DNA of 64,000 nt from Paenibacillus sp. GSMTC-2017 (lineage in GTDB: Bacteria; Bacillota; Bacilli; Paenibacillales; Paenibacillaceae), in the NCBI RefSeq assembly GCF_016019935.1, contig NZ_JAECMT010000003.1:381388-445387 (forward strand), read 5' to 3'. Position numbers and translations under genes: made by a program. Shown here piece after piece: positions 26,860-34,445 of this stretch. The notes below the pieces were generated by a model that saw only the letters and a program-made list of their open reading frames with translations, was not told the origin of the DNA and searched no databases. The number at the start of each line of letters is the position of its first letter. Position 1 is the stretch's first letter.

Positions 26860-27047
26860 TTGAATAAAGAAGAGACGCTGGAAGACTTGGTCATGATTGA
26901 AGCTAATAAGGCAATACGCTGTTCAACGGAACACGATACTTTGTTGAAGCATACCGTTTGGCAGGAGAGTCATTGCTTGATGGGCTAGATGTTGATGAAC
27001 GAGATTTTCTGATTAAGATAATTAGGGATGATGATATACAGAGTTAA
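26860..27047 (+). pseudogene. Frameshifted remnant of a small protein gene
   Basis: A TTG start with an AGAGGG site begins a frame reading L-N-K-E-E-T-L-E-D-L-V-M-I-E-A-N-K-A-I-R that ends soon at a TAG. Another frame of the same strand takes over near 26920 and reads R-Y-F-V-E-A-Y-R-L-A-G-E-S-L-L-D-G-L-D, then V-D-E-R-D-F-L-I-K to a stop at 27047. The two halves look like one ~60-residue protein broken by an indel. Family not identified. Confidence 0.55.
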
Positions 27048-27059
27048 TGCTGTTCCCAA

Positions 27060-27238
27060 GAGGACATAGGATCCGTTATATATGTAAAAATGAATCAGAA
27101 TGACATCTACGAGGACACAGGTTCCGTTATTTAGTCTATATGGAGCTAAAAAGCAGTAGATTTTCTGAATAAGAGATCCTATTTCCTCCAAAATAACAAA
27201 ACAGGCGATATGTAACAAATAAGAGATCTGGTGTCCTC
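27060..27238. repeat. Dyad-symmetric repeat element, four 20-bp units
   Basis: Four related 20-bp units: 27060-27079 and 27111-27130 forward (GAGGACAYAGGWTCCGTTAT), 27169-27188 and 27219-27238 reverse (close to GAGGAMAYMRGATCTCTTAT when read on the minus strand). Forward units are 51 bp apart and reverse units 50 bp apart, so the whole 179 bp is symmetric about 27149. It lies between two decayed genes. No transposase nearby; it may be a non-autonomous interspersed element. Confidence 0.65.
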
Positions 27239-27383
27239 ATCAATCTACTGTAATGGAAGATACTACAAGCCATTATAGTTAGGTTTTTTGCTTTATAGCA
27301 GTAGACTCAGTTAGTTCCCGTTGTAGGTTTCTGTGTTTTAATCAAAGTATAAGAAATGAGTGGATAAATAAAGGAGCCTTTAA

Positions 27384-27778
27384 ATGACTAATGATCTATA
27401 TAAATTTGAAATTTAATTTAATTTCGGATCATATACCTTGCTTCAGTGTAGTGAATGTGAACTTCATCAGATCAGTTAATTATTATATAGACTATAATAA
27501 TTATTATGATGAAGTATCCTATTTGGAAGTGAGGTATGTTTATGAGGATCAAATTCTACAGAAGAGTTGAATCTCTTACTTAAATTCACTGACGTATCGT
27601 CATTATCTTTATCAAGATTTGGGGCTTTAATCAAATATCAGGTTTCAAAATAGATGATATGAGAGAACAGGGTTGGGGTAATGATTTGAGATATTTTGTA
27701 CATGATTATGAAGAAAGTATAATGGAGTTTTATTGTAGTTTAATCGAAGTTCTTTCTGTTGAAGAGGTAATCTTCTAG
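27384..27778 (+). pseudogene. Multiply frameshifted gene remnant
   Basis: An ATG with AAGGAG (27371-27376) starts M-T-N-D-L-Y-K-F-E-I then hits TAA. Protein-like sequence then continues across the three forward frames: D-E-V-S-Y-L-E-V-R-Y-V-Y-E-D, then S-T-E-E-L-N-L-L-L-K-F-T-D, then F-K-I-D-D-M-R-E-Q-G-W-G-N-D-L-R-Y-F and H-D-Y-E-E-S-I-M-E-F-Y to a TAG at 27776-27778. This pattern is expected of a ~130-residue gene with one nonsense and at least two frameshift mutations. Family unknown. Confidence 0.6.
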
Positions 27779-27971
27779 CCAATATTTTTTTATAAATGAA
27801 TTCTTGATTAATATGAAGGATATTGGCGATAGTGTTTTTTATATGATATTTTTGGTTTTCAGAAAAAAAAAGACGTTTACTATTGCCACAAAAGCTTTTG
27901 GTTATAGTTACAATAAATATTCAAACTCGATTCTCGGCTATCGCTTTTAACCTAATAAAATCACTTAAAAA

Positions 27972-28010
27972 GAAACCTCACATCCGCATTGAAAGTGGAT
28001 GCGAGGTTTC
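27972..28010. terminator. Hairpin terminator
   Basis: Stem GAAACCTC-A-CATCC with GGATG-C-GAGGTTTC (27972-27985 with 27997-28010, one mismatch), flanked by A-run on the left and T-rich sequence on the right. Serves the minus-strand YcdB-like gene and can act both ways. Apart from the remnants and repeat, 27779-27971 holds nothing I can identify. Confidence 0.75.
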
Positions 28011-28032
28011 TTCATTTATTGCGATAGTGATC

Positions 28033-29628
28033 TTACTTCCAATGCTTCTCTTCAAAACGCAATTGCGCTTGAAGCCTTAATTGAGCTAGCTGTTGCTTGG
28101 TTAATGCAGGCAACTTAGGATCAGTTTTTATGAGTACAAGCTTTGATTCTGCGTTCCAGTTAACCGTTGCACCGAACGCTTCGGCTATCACTTTTGCAGG
28201 TGCATAGGTAACGCCAGATGTCGTCTGAGGTGGAGCACTGAGCGTATGTGCTTTACCATTAATATAAGCTGTCTTTGAACCAATCGTTATGGCAACTTTA
28301 ACATCGCCTTTAGTAGCTGTTAGTTTCTTCTTAGCGGGTTCCCAGGTAACCTTAGCACCAAACTTCCCTACTATTTCACGGAATGGAACGAGTATCACTC
28401 CTTTACTATTAATAGGAGTGTTCTTGAGCTCAGCAAGCTCATTGTTCCATACGACAGCGGCTTTATAGTCAATATCTTTAGGAGCTGCTGCTAGGTCAAT
28501 TAGCCAGTCGCTCGCTGGTGGAAGCTTAACGGGAAGCGGTTCATGAAGAAAGTTTAACCACTCACCTGTCTGTGCGTCAATATAAGGATGTGGCTCTTGA
28601 TAATATAATGGCACTCCGGCTTTTAATTGCAATCGATATGCAAGTTCGGCTTTATTAGGTGTTGTGTCCAAATAATAAAGTTCAAGATCATATAAAGCGA
28701 GCAGTCTATGTTTTGCATATTCTGCCGGATACTTCGCTTTTACTTTTGCAGGTGGTGGTGGATTTATAGGCTCATGGCCTTTAAAAAACTTCCCGTTTGC
28801 ATTTAGCTTGTAAGAACCTTGTGTCGTATAAATAAGCTTGAACTTGCCAGGCTCTTTGAGTGATTCATGATTAACTAGTGTAGGTTTGATCGCATTAAAC
28901 AAGATTCGGCCAGCTTCGGAAGCGCTGATTTTAGTTTTAGGGTTCACGAAATCAACTTTAGACCAGTGGGTATAATATTTAGCTACCTTACCAGTCCATC
29001 CATTTAAAGATATCGTAATATTGTTGGAAGGATAAATAATGCCGTTATGCGTTCGGTCGAATTTGACAAAAGGTCCAGTACCATGTCTGTATAGCTCATA
29101 TTCAGAAATTGGATCATCACTAAGTTTCCAATCAGCATCTATTTTCCATTGATGACTTTTGAAAAATTTGGTTGCTGCTACTGTCGCTTTGGACAGAGGT
29201 AATTTTGGGCTATCGATTGTACAGGGTTCGGGACACGCTTCGTCACCAACAACAACTTCCTCTGAAAAATGTAGCAGCTCACCCGTAGCTGCGCTAAGTG
29301 AAATAAATCCTCGTTCATTAATAACTAATTTATTAGTTGGATCTTCAACCGTATAACCGATTTGCCAACTCTCAATTGGCTTTGTATATTTAATAACTTC
29401 AATTTTAGCTTCTTCTTCAGGCAATAGCTTTAATTGCTTTGCTCTTTCAATAGCCTGCGTTTTGTCAGTAATCTTAACTGCTGAAAGCGTAGTTACGGAA
29501 TTTGCAGCTTCTACCTTAGGAAGAATAGTAAATGTGGAGCTCCCGAGTGTAATTGCTACAATTAGAAGCAACTTCATTAATAAATCTCTCTTCTTCATGG
29601 GGTCGGCTTTTTGAGTATGATTCATCAT
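28033..29628 (-). CDS. Secreted YcdB-like protein with C-terminal stalk domain
   Basis: 531-aa exported protein. A signal peptide (M-K-K-R-D-L-L-M-K then hydrophobic core, cleavage near V-E-A-A) is preceded by about ten extra residues if ATG 29628 or 29625 is used; the AAGGTGGTG site supports these starts. The middle resembles YcdB/PepSY-like repeats (G-Y-T-V-E-D-P-T-N and E-L-L-H-F-S). Residues about 405-505 form a copper-amine-oxidase-N stalk domain (V-P-F-R-E-I-V-G-K-F-G-A-K-V-T-W, then G-A-T-V-N-W-N). Surface role likely; no catalytic motif seen. Confidence 0.8.
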   Translation of the reverse strand: MMNHTQKADPMKKRDLLMKLLLIVAITLGSSTFTILPKVEAANSVTTLSAVKITDKTQAIERAKQLKLLPEEEAKIEVIKYTKPIESWQIGYTVEDPTNKLVINERGFISLSAATGELLHFSEEVVVGDEACPEPCTIDSPKLPLSKATVAATKFFKSHQWKIDADWKLSDDPISEYELYRHGTGPFVKFDRTHNGIIYPSNNITISLNGWTGKVAKYYTHWSKVDFVNPKTKISASEAGRILFNAIKPTLVNHESLKEPGKFKLIYTTQGSYKLNANGKFFKGHEPINPPPPAKVKAKYPAEYAKHRLLALYDLELYYLDTTPNKAELAYRLQLKAGVPLYYQEPHPYIDAQTGEWLNFLHEPLPVKLPPASDWLIDLAAAPKDIDYKAAVVWNNELAELKNTPINSKGVILVPFREIVGKFGAKVTWEPAKKKLTATKGDVKVAITIGSKTAYINGKAHTLSAPPQTTSGVTYAPAKVIAEAFGATVNWNAESKLVLIKTDPKLPALTKQQLAQLRLQAQLRFEEKHWK

Positions 29629-29739
29629 GCACCACCTTTATCCATTTTATATAAAAATTATATAAATGATTAGACGGTCATTTTTATGAAAGGTTGCAGT
29701 GGGATGCTAGTTTTTTCAACAAAAGAAGGTTAAGGAATC

Positions 29740-30510
29740 TCAAAACAGCCCCTTATCCTTCATATAATGCTCCATTACTTGTTGTATCCACACATCCTCG
29801 TCTGGAGTAAAAGGCGAGGGTGCCAAAGCTTCGAGTTCTTTAATTTTGTCTTCGTCAATTTCGGCTAGTCCGGCTAGCGCTTCAAAGGTATCTTCTCCTA
29901 CATAACCTAAATTCAACTTGATCTGCTCGTCTACCATTTGCTGAACCTCAGGATCTTCAACTGGTCTGCCTACTAAGCGCCTTACCTCTTGAATGAGCTT
30001 TACATATTGTTTGTCGAGCTCCTCCATCTCTTCATCAGATCGGTCAAATAGCCCCTTTATCGTCTTCGACTCTACATATTTTCCAAGCCATTCTCGTTGC
30101 TCCTTCTCTGTCTGAATACTACGAATGATGCTGATAAGCACTTCACTATCAATGACTTTGGTTTCATCAAGTAACGCTATTGCCCGTTGGATCGCTTTTA
30201 ACGTCGTATCGATATGTGCCTTTTTTGCTTCCAACTCACTTTTCTGAGCAAGCAGTGTTTCTTGCAAGTCGGCATCGAATTGTTGCTGTTTTACGAGTGT
30301 AACGATTTGCTCTAAGCTATAACCAAGAAATTTGAAGGTAACGATCTTTTGTAAGGTTACAAGATCTGTATGGGCATATTGACGATGTCCGGACTTCGTG
30401 TCTTTATTTGCTTTAAGTAAACCAATCTCATCGTAATAGTGAAGAGTGCGAATAGAAATGCCAGTAAGTTTAGAAAATTGTCCAATCGAATAAATAACAG
30501 GTTTAGTCAT
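29740..30510 (-). CDS. MerR-family regulator with TipAS-like domain
   Basis: 256-aa regulator. Residues 6-75 form the MerR winged helix (Y-S-I-G-Q-F-S-K-L-T-G-I-S-I-R-T-L-H-Y-Y-D-E-I-G-L-L), followed by a dimerising coiled coil (to about 130) and a C-terminal helical region similar to TipAS/antibiotic-recognition domains. It probably responds to a small hydrophobic ligand. A 19-bp-spacer promoter with an ACCT/AGGT dyad lies directly upstream, pointing to autoregulation. Divergent from the SDR gene, which may share control. Confidence 0.87.
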   Translation of the reverse strand: MTKPVIYSIGQFSKLTGISIRTLHYYDEIGLLKANKDTKSGHRQYAHTDLVTLQKIVTFKFLGYSLEQIVTLVKQQQFDADLQETLLAQKSELEAKKAHIDTTLKAIQRAIALLDETKVIDSEVLISIIRSIQTEKEQREWLGKYVESKTIKGLFDRSDEEMEELDKQYVKLIQEVRRLVGRPVEDPEVQQMVDEQIKLNLGYVGEDTFEALAGLAEIDEDKIKELEALAPSPFTPDEDVWIQQVMEHYMKDKGLF

Positions 30511-30552
30511 TTCATAACCACCTTTGATCGTATCAACTATGTACTTGTTATC

Positions 30553-30583
30553 ATTTTACAACCTCACGTAACTGTAGGTACAA
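30553..30583 (-). promoter_or_regulatory. MerR-type promoter with 19-bp spacer and operator dyad
   Basis: On the minus strand, TTGTAC (30578-30583) and TAAAAT (30553-30558) are separated by 19 bp. The spacer region holds the dyad ACCT-N11-AGGT (30561-30579). The overlong spacer with an internal dyad is the classical arrangement activated by MerR-family proteins through DNA distortion. Confidence 0.75.
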
Positions 30584-30699
30584 CATTTTTTTAGTTGATT
30601 CACGTTAAGTGGTGCCATCTTCAATATGGTAAAATGAATACAGCTGTGAAATAGTGGAATTTTCATATAAAAGTAACTATATGGAGAGGTGAATTTAAG

Positions 30700-31461
30700 T
30701 TGAAGCCAAATTTCAGTATCGAAGGTAAAGTTGCAATCATCACAGGCGCAAGCAAAGGAATCGGTTATGGGCTGGCGAAAGCAATCGCTGAATCGGGTGC
30801 GAAGGTAGCTCTTACTGCAAGAGATAGTAATGATCTAACACAACTAGTTTCGGACATTCGTGCCGAAGGAGGAATAGCTTCAGCATATTCCCTTGATGTA
30901 CGCGACATTGGTGCAATTCGTGATGTGTTTCAGCAAATAGTAACTGACTTCGGACATATGGATATTCTCGTTAATAACGCAGGTTTAGGCGAAGGTATGT
31001 TAGCTGAGGATGTTACCGAGCAATATTGGGATGACATGCTTGATGTTAATTTGAAAGGTGTATTTTTCTGTTGTCAGGCTGCAGGTCGTTACATGTTAGA
31101 GCAAGGTAATGGAAAGATTGTTAATATAAGCTCACAAGTTAGCATCGTCGGAATTCCAGAAGGGGTTGCGTATTGTGCTTCGAAAGGCGGAGTTAATCAA
31201 TTAACAAAGGTGCTTGCGCTTGAGTGGTCTAGTCGGGGAGTCAATATTAATGCGGTAGGACCAACATTCATACATACGCCGGGCACTGCTGAGCGGCTAG
31301 AAATACCAGAATTTAAGGCGAATGTACTTTCACGTATACCGATAGGCAGAATCGGAACGATAGAAGATGTTGCTGGAGCAGTTATTTACTTAGCATCTCC
31401 AGCGTCTGATCTTGTAACCGGTACCTTGTTAGTTGTAGATGGCGGCTGGACAGCACAATAA
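30700..31461 (+). CDS. Short-chain dehydrogenase/reductase
   Basis: 253-aa classical SDR. It has the NAD(P)-binding G-A-S-K-G-I-G (residues 16-22), N-N-A-G, N-I-S-S and the active-site Y-C-A-S-K (Tyr158, Lys162). Starts at TTG with GGAGAGGTGA upstream. Ends with D-G-G-W-T-A-Q, usual for glucose/gluconate-type dehydrogenases. It forms a two-gene operon with a Lin0512-type protein; the substrate is unknown. Confidence 0.88.
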   Translation: MKPNFSIEGKVAIITGASKGIGYGLAKAIAESGAKVALTARDSNDLTQLVSDIRAEGGIASAYSLDVRDIGAIRDVFQQIVTDFGHMDILVNNAGLGEGMLAEDVTEQYWDDMLDVNLKGVFFCCQAAGRYMLEQGNGKIVNISSQVSIVGIPEGVAYCASKGGVNQLTKVLALEWSSRGVNINAVGPTFIHTPGTAERLEIPEFKANVLSRIPIGRIGTIEDVAGAVIYLASPASDLVTGTLLVVDGGWTAQ

Positions 31462-31485
31462 TTTTTTAGGATGGGAGACAACATA

Positions 31486-31845
31486 ATGGATAAATTATTG
31501 TTCGTAGAAATTGGAATGGGGATCGATCTTCATGGGCAAAATGTGACCAAAGCAGCGGTTCGAGCGGTACAAAACGCTATTCATCATAACTCAATGCCAG
31601 GCATTAGATCCGTATTGCCTGATGGTGACTTGAACAATATGAAAGTTAATGTAAGACTTGCTGTGCCTGCTGACAAAGAAGCTTTGGATTTGGGTATAGT
31701 CCGAAAGGAACTTCCATATGGAAAAGTCAGCTTTGAAGTAGTAGATGGCGGCATGCTCACAACTAGCGGAATCGTATTAGCTGACAAAGAAGATCGTAAT
31801 GATCTTGCTTATGTCGTCATAGCATCTGTTGAAGTAGGTTATTAA
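31486..31845 (+). CDS. Lin0512-family protein
   Basis: 119-aa protein with F-V-E-I-G-M-G-I-D-L-H-G-Q-N-x-T-K-A-A-x-R-A-V-x-N-A-I, the signature of the Lin0512 family (function unknown, often encoded next to ring-cleaving or oxidoreductase genes). ATG at 31486 with GGGAG upstream is preferred over the in-frame start at 31471, which overlaps the site. 24 bases after the SDR gene. Confidence 0.8.
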   Translation: MDKLLFVEIGMGIDLHGQNVTKAAVRAVQNAIHHNSMPGIRSVLPDGDLNNMKVNVRLAVPADKEALDLGIVRKELPYGKVSFEVVDGGMLTTSGIVLADKEDRNDLAYVVIASVEVGY

Positions 31846-31955
31846 AGAAACAAATGTGACAACTTTGTAATGTGCCCTGCAAGAAAGTTCGATGGTTGCT
31901 AATGGTGTTCTGAATTATGATAAGAACAGGCCAAAGACAAAGGGGAGATTACAAA

Positions 31956-32087
31956 ATGAACAACCGTACACTTCGATCAGCTTGTATCATTATTAGCAGC
32001 CTGTTTAGTATTGTCTTTACAGGTCGCAACAATTCAATTTTTATGGAAGAACAACATATAAAACATATTTCCAAAAGAAGTGCTTAA
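31956..32087 (+). CDS. Possible 43-aa peptide
   Basis: ATG preceded by AAAGGGGAG at good spacing. The frame encodes 43 residues starting M-N-N-R-T-L-R-S and ending K-R-S-A. An overlapping frame one base away reads Q-L-V-S-L-L-A-A-C-L-V-L-S-L-Q-V, looks more like a membrane helix and ends I-Q-F-L-W-K-N-N-I. So this may be a small membrane peptide gene with an indel near its start. Low certainty. Confidence 0.3.
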   Translation: MNNRTLRSACIIISSLFSIVFTGRNNSIFMEEQHIKHISKRSA

Positions 32088-32114
32088 TCGATAGTATGCC
32101 CATTTAGAGTGGGG

Positions 32115-32160
32115 AAAAGTGATGATCTACACGGAAATGTGTGGATTGTCGCTTTTTTTT
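32115..32160 (+). terminator. Rho-independent terminator
   Basis: An 18-bp imperfect stem with G-U pairs (32115-32132 with 32139-32156), loop GGAAAT, then a run of eight T. It terminates the plus-strand SDR/Lin0512 transcript and overlaps the end of the convergent acyltransferase gene. Confidence 0.78.
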
Positions 32161-33299
32161 GTTTCATCCTTACCGAACACCATCCATGAGAATGGCAAAT
32201 AACGATGTACAGCAGAAACGATATACCAAGAGCCGATAAGGGCAAGAAAGAATCCGATTACATACCAGAAATGAAGAATAGTGGTATTACTCGTTTCAGG
32301 TCTAAACTCGCGATATGCAGCGAGTAATAGAGGGTGGAACAAATAAATACCGAATGTTAGATTACCGAGCTCACGGAATTTCCGAAATACAAAGTTGTTG
32401 CTCCATTTACGTTGAACATAAAAGGCTGTTTGCATAAAAACAAGGGCGGAAGCAATAACATAAACATTCCAAAGTAGAGTGTATAGATAAAGCGGCTCAG
32501 CGATGTTATTAACTCGCAGTTCATACCATATGATGGTATGCCATATTCCTATAAACAACCAAAAACCCCAAATGGCGATGGATAACGCACTTAATATCAT
32601 CCGTTTACGATTTTTGATCATAGTTGCTACTGATTTTTTGATGGTATTAAACCGGATACCGACATATACGCCGAGCATATAGATGCTAAAATAAGAGAAT
32701 GCCCAACTTCCGTCATACGGAATGTTTAAAAGCTGATTAAGTCCATAAAATCCCCACTGAATGACAAATCCGAGTGGAATGCACCAATGTATGAGTGTGG
32801 GTACCTTTTTGAACAGTAGAAGTACAATAGGGAACAGCAAATAAAATTGAATGCTTATAAAAATAAAATATAGGTGAGTGTACGCAGTGCCAGTTGTCAG
32901 CTTAATTATGAAATCAGTAAAAAGATTTGCAGGCAATTCGCCTTTTTCTCTAGTAACTGCAACGGCTACATAATAGATTGTCGAAAAAACGGCAAATGGT
33001 ATAACAATGTAAATCAATCTTTTTCTATAAAAGGAAGTTAGCGTTTTCTTTGATAATGGTTTGTGAAAATAATTATGAAATAATACAAAACTACTTAAAA
33101 AAATAAAGACAGCTGTTCCGAATTTCATAAATATATTTATAAAGTTATAGATGAAATAACTAGAAGGGTGGGACAACATTTCAACAGTAGCAAATGAAGT
33201 GGCGTGTACGGCAAGAACACCTATTATGGCAATCGCACGAACGAGTTCAATTTCAGTTATACGGCTATCTTTTGAGACAATAGTTGGATGTTTGCTCAT
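32127..33299 (-). CDS. Acyltransferase 3 family membrane protein
   Basis: 390-aa membrane acyltransferase with about ten hydrophobic segments. The N-terminus has E-L-V-R-A-I-A-I-I-G-V-L-A-V-H-A, carrying the conserved R and catalytic His of the family, and H-N-Y-F a little later. It probably O-acylates an exported glycan or lipid; substrate unknown. Single gene with an AGGTC-type weak site upstream. Confidence 0.86.
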   Translation of the reverse strand: MSKHPTIVSKDSRITEIELVRAIAIIGVLAVHATSFATVEMLSHPSSYFIYNFINIFMKFGTAVFIFLSSFVLFHNYFHKPLSKKTLTSFYRKRLIYIVIPFAVFSTIYYVAVAVTREKGELPANLFTDFIIKLTTGTAYTHLYFIFISIQFYLLFPIVLLLFKKVPTLIHWCIPLGFVIQWGFYGLNQLLNIPYDGSWAFSYFSIYMLGVYVGIRFNTIKKSVATMIKNRKRMILSALSIAIWGFWLFIGIWHTIIWYELRVNNIAEPLYLYTLLWNVYVIASALVFMQTAFYVQRKWSNNFVFRKFRELGNLTFGIYLFHPLLLAAYREFRPETSNTTILHFWYVIGFFLALIGSWYIVSAVHRYLPFSWMVFGKDETKKSDNPHISV

Positions 33300-33450
33300 A
33301 AGACCTCCGATAATATACTTAAATATTTGTACAGCTTCTATAGTAATATATTGTATTATTAGGTTAAATTAGTCAAGATTTTAAACTTAGCAAATGAGAT
33401 CAAAATGCCTATACATCGTTATGATAAAGTTTTAAACAAGAGGTGATCAC

Positions 33451-34347
33451 GTGAGATACCATCCTATGATTCATCAGGCGTTAAGCTATATCGAAGCACA
33501 TTTGGAAGAAGAATTGACATTGGAAGATGTAGCGGCCGCTGCAGCATTTTCGATGTATCATTTCCATCGTATTTTTCAACAGCAAGTAGGAATAACGGTT
33601 GTAGATTATGTAAGAAGTAGACGTTTAGCTGGAGCAGCATCGCTTCTCATGTATACGTCAGAAGCGATAATAGATATCGCTTTTGGGTGCCGCTTTGAAT
33701 CTCAGGAAGCTTTTACACGAGCATTTAAGAAAGAATATGGGATGCCGCCAGGCCGCTACCGTAAGGTGATGGGAAGTATCAATGGACGAGCAGAGATACG
33801 GGAGGAACAAACGATGACTAATGAGAGAAAAGGGATGAAAGGCTGGATACTCAGTGGTACTAATCCATCACTTTATGAGATGGGTACGGATCGGGAAACG
33901 GTTCATATGGGCAAAGTGTCCGGTTATTTGAAATCTGTTACTGCAACGTCTGCCGACCAATTCGCGACAATTATGCAACAGTTCAAGGCAGATAGATTTA
34001 GAGGAGAACGTATTAAATTATCCGCTTTTATTCAATCGGCAGATGTAGAAGTATTTACAGGACTATGGATGCGTGTAGATAATGCAGCAGGGGATACGAT
34101 TCAGTTCGATAATATGAGTGATCGACCGATTATCGGTACGAAATCTTGGAATTTATATTCGATTGTGCTTGATGTACCTACAGGAAGTGACACCATTTCA
34201 TTTGGCGTATTGCTCAGTGGGAAGGGAAAAGTATGGATGGATGGCTTTACCTTCGAAAAGGTAGATCATCGAACAGAAAGCACAAATATGCAGATGAACA
34301 GTGAAATATTAGATGAACCTATCAATCTTTCATTTGAAGAGGAATAG
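33451..34347 (+). CDS. AraC-type regulator with C-terminal beta domain
   Basis: 298-aa regulator with the AraC double helix-turn-helix at the N-terminus (residues about 5-105: Y-I-E-A-H-L-E-E-E-L-T-L-E-D-V-A, F-H-R-I-F-Q-Q and Y-G-M-P-P-G-R-Y). The C-terminal ~150 residues look like a beta-sandwich ligand domain (K-L-S-A-F-I-Q-S, G-L-W-M-R-V-D, W-M-D-G-F-T-F-E) reminiscent of carbohydrate-binding folds rather than the usual GyrI domain. GTG start with AGAGGTGAT. Effector unknown. Confidence 0.83.
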   Translation: MRYHPMIHQALSYIEAHLEEELTLEDVAAAAAFSMYHFHRIFQQQVGITVVDYVRSRRLAGAASLLMYTSEAIIDIAFGCRFESQEAFTRAFKKEYGMPPGRYRKVMGSINGRAEIREEQTMTNERKGMKGWILSGTNPSLYEMGTDRETVHMGKVSGYLKSVTATSADQFATIMQQFKADRFRGERIKLSAFIQSADVEVFTGLWMRVDNAAGDTIQFDNMSDRPIIGTKSWNLYSIVLDVPTGSDTISFGVLLSGKGKVWMDGFTFEKVDHRTESTNMQMNSEILDEPINLSFEEE

Positions 34348-34404
34348 TTTAGCATAAGGAATGGATTTTAATGATTATCAACTAATTGAGGTTAAACGAT
34401 TTGT

Positions 34405-34430
34405 GGGATATCCATTAAAGTGGATATCCC
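34405..34430. terminator. Bidirectional hairpin
   Basis: Perfect 10-bp stem GGGATATCCA/TGGATATCCC with loop TTAAAG, between the AraC gene and the convergent ABC exporter. Confidence 0.72.
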
Positions 34431-34445
34431 TGTTTAATAGAAAAT

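Noticed and set aside
26985..27218. Minus-strand 77-codon frame across the dyad repeat
   Set aside because: It is a by-product of the repeat units and runs through two decayed plus-strand genes; no ribosome binding site.
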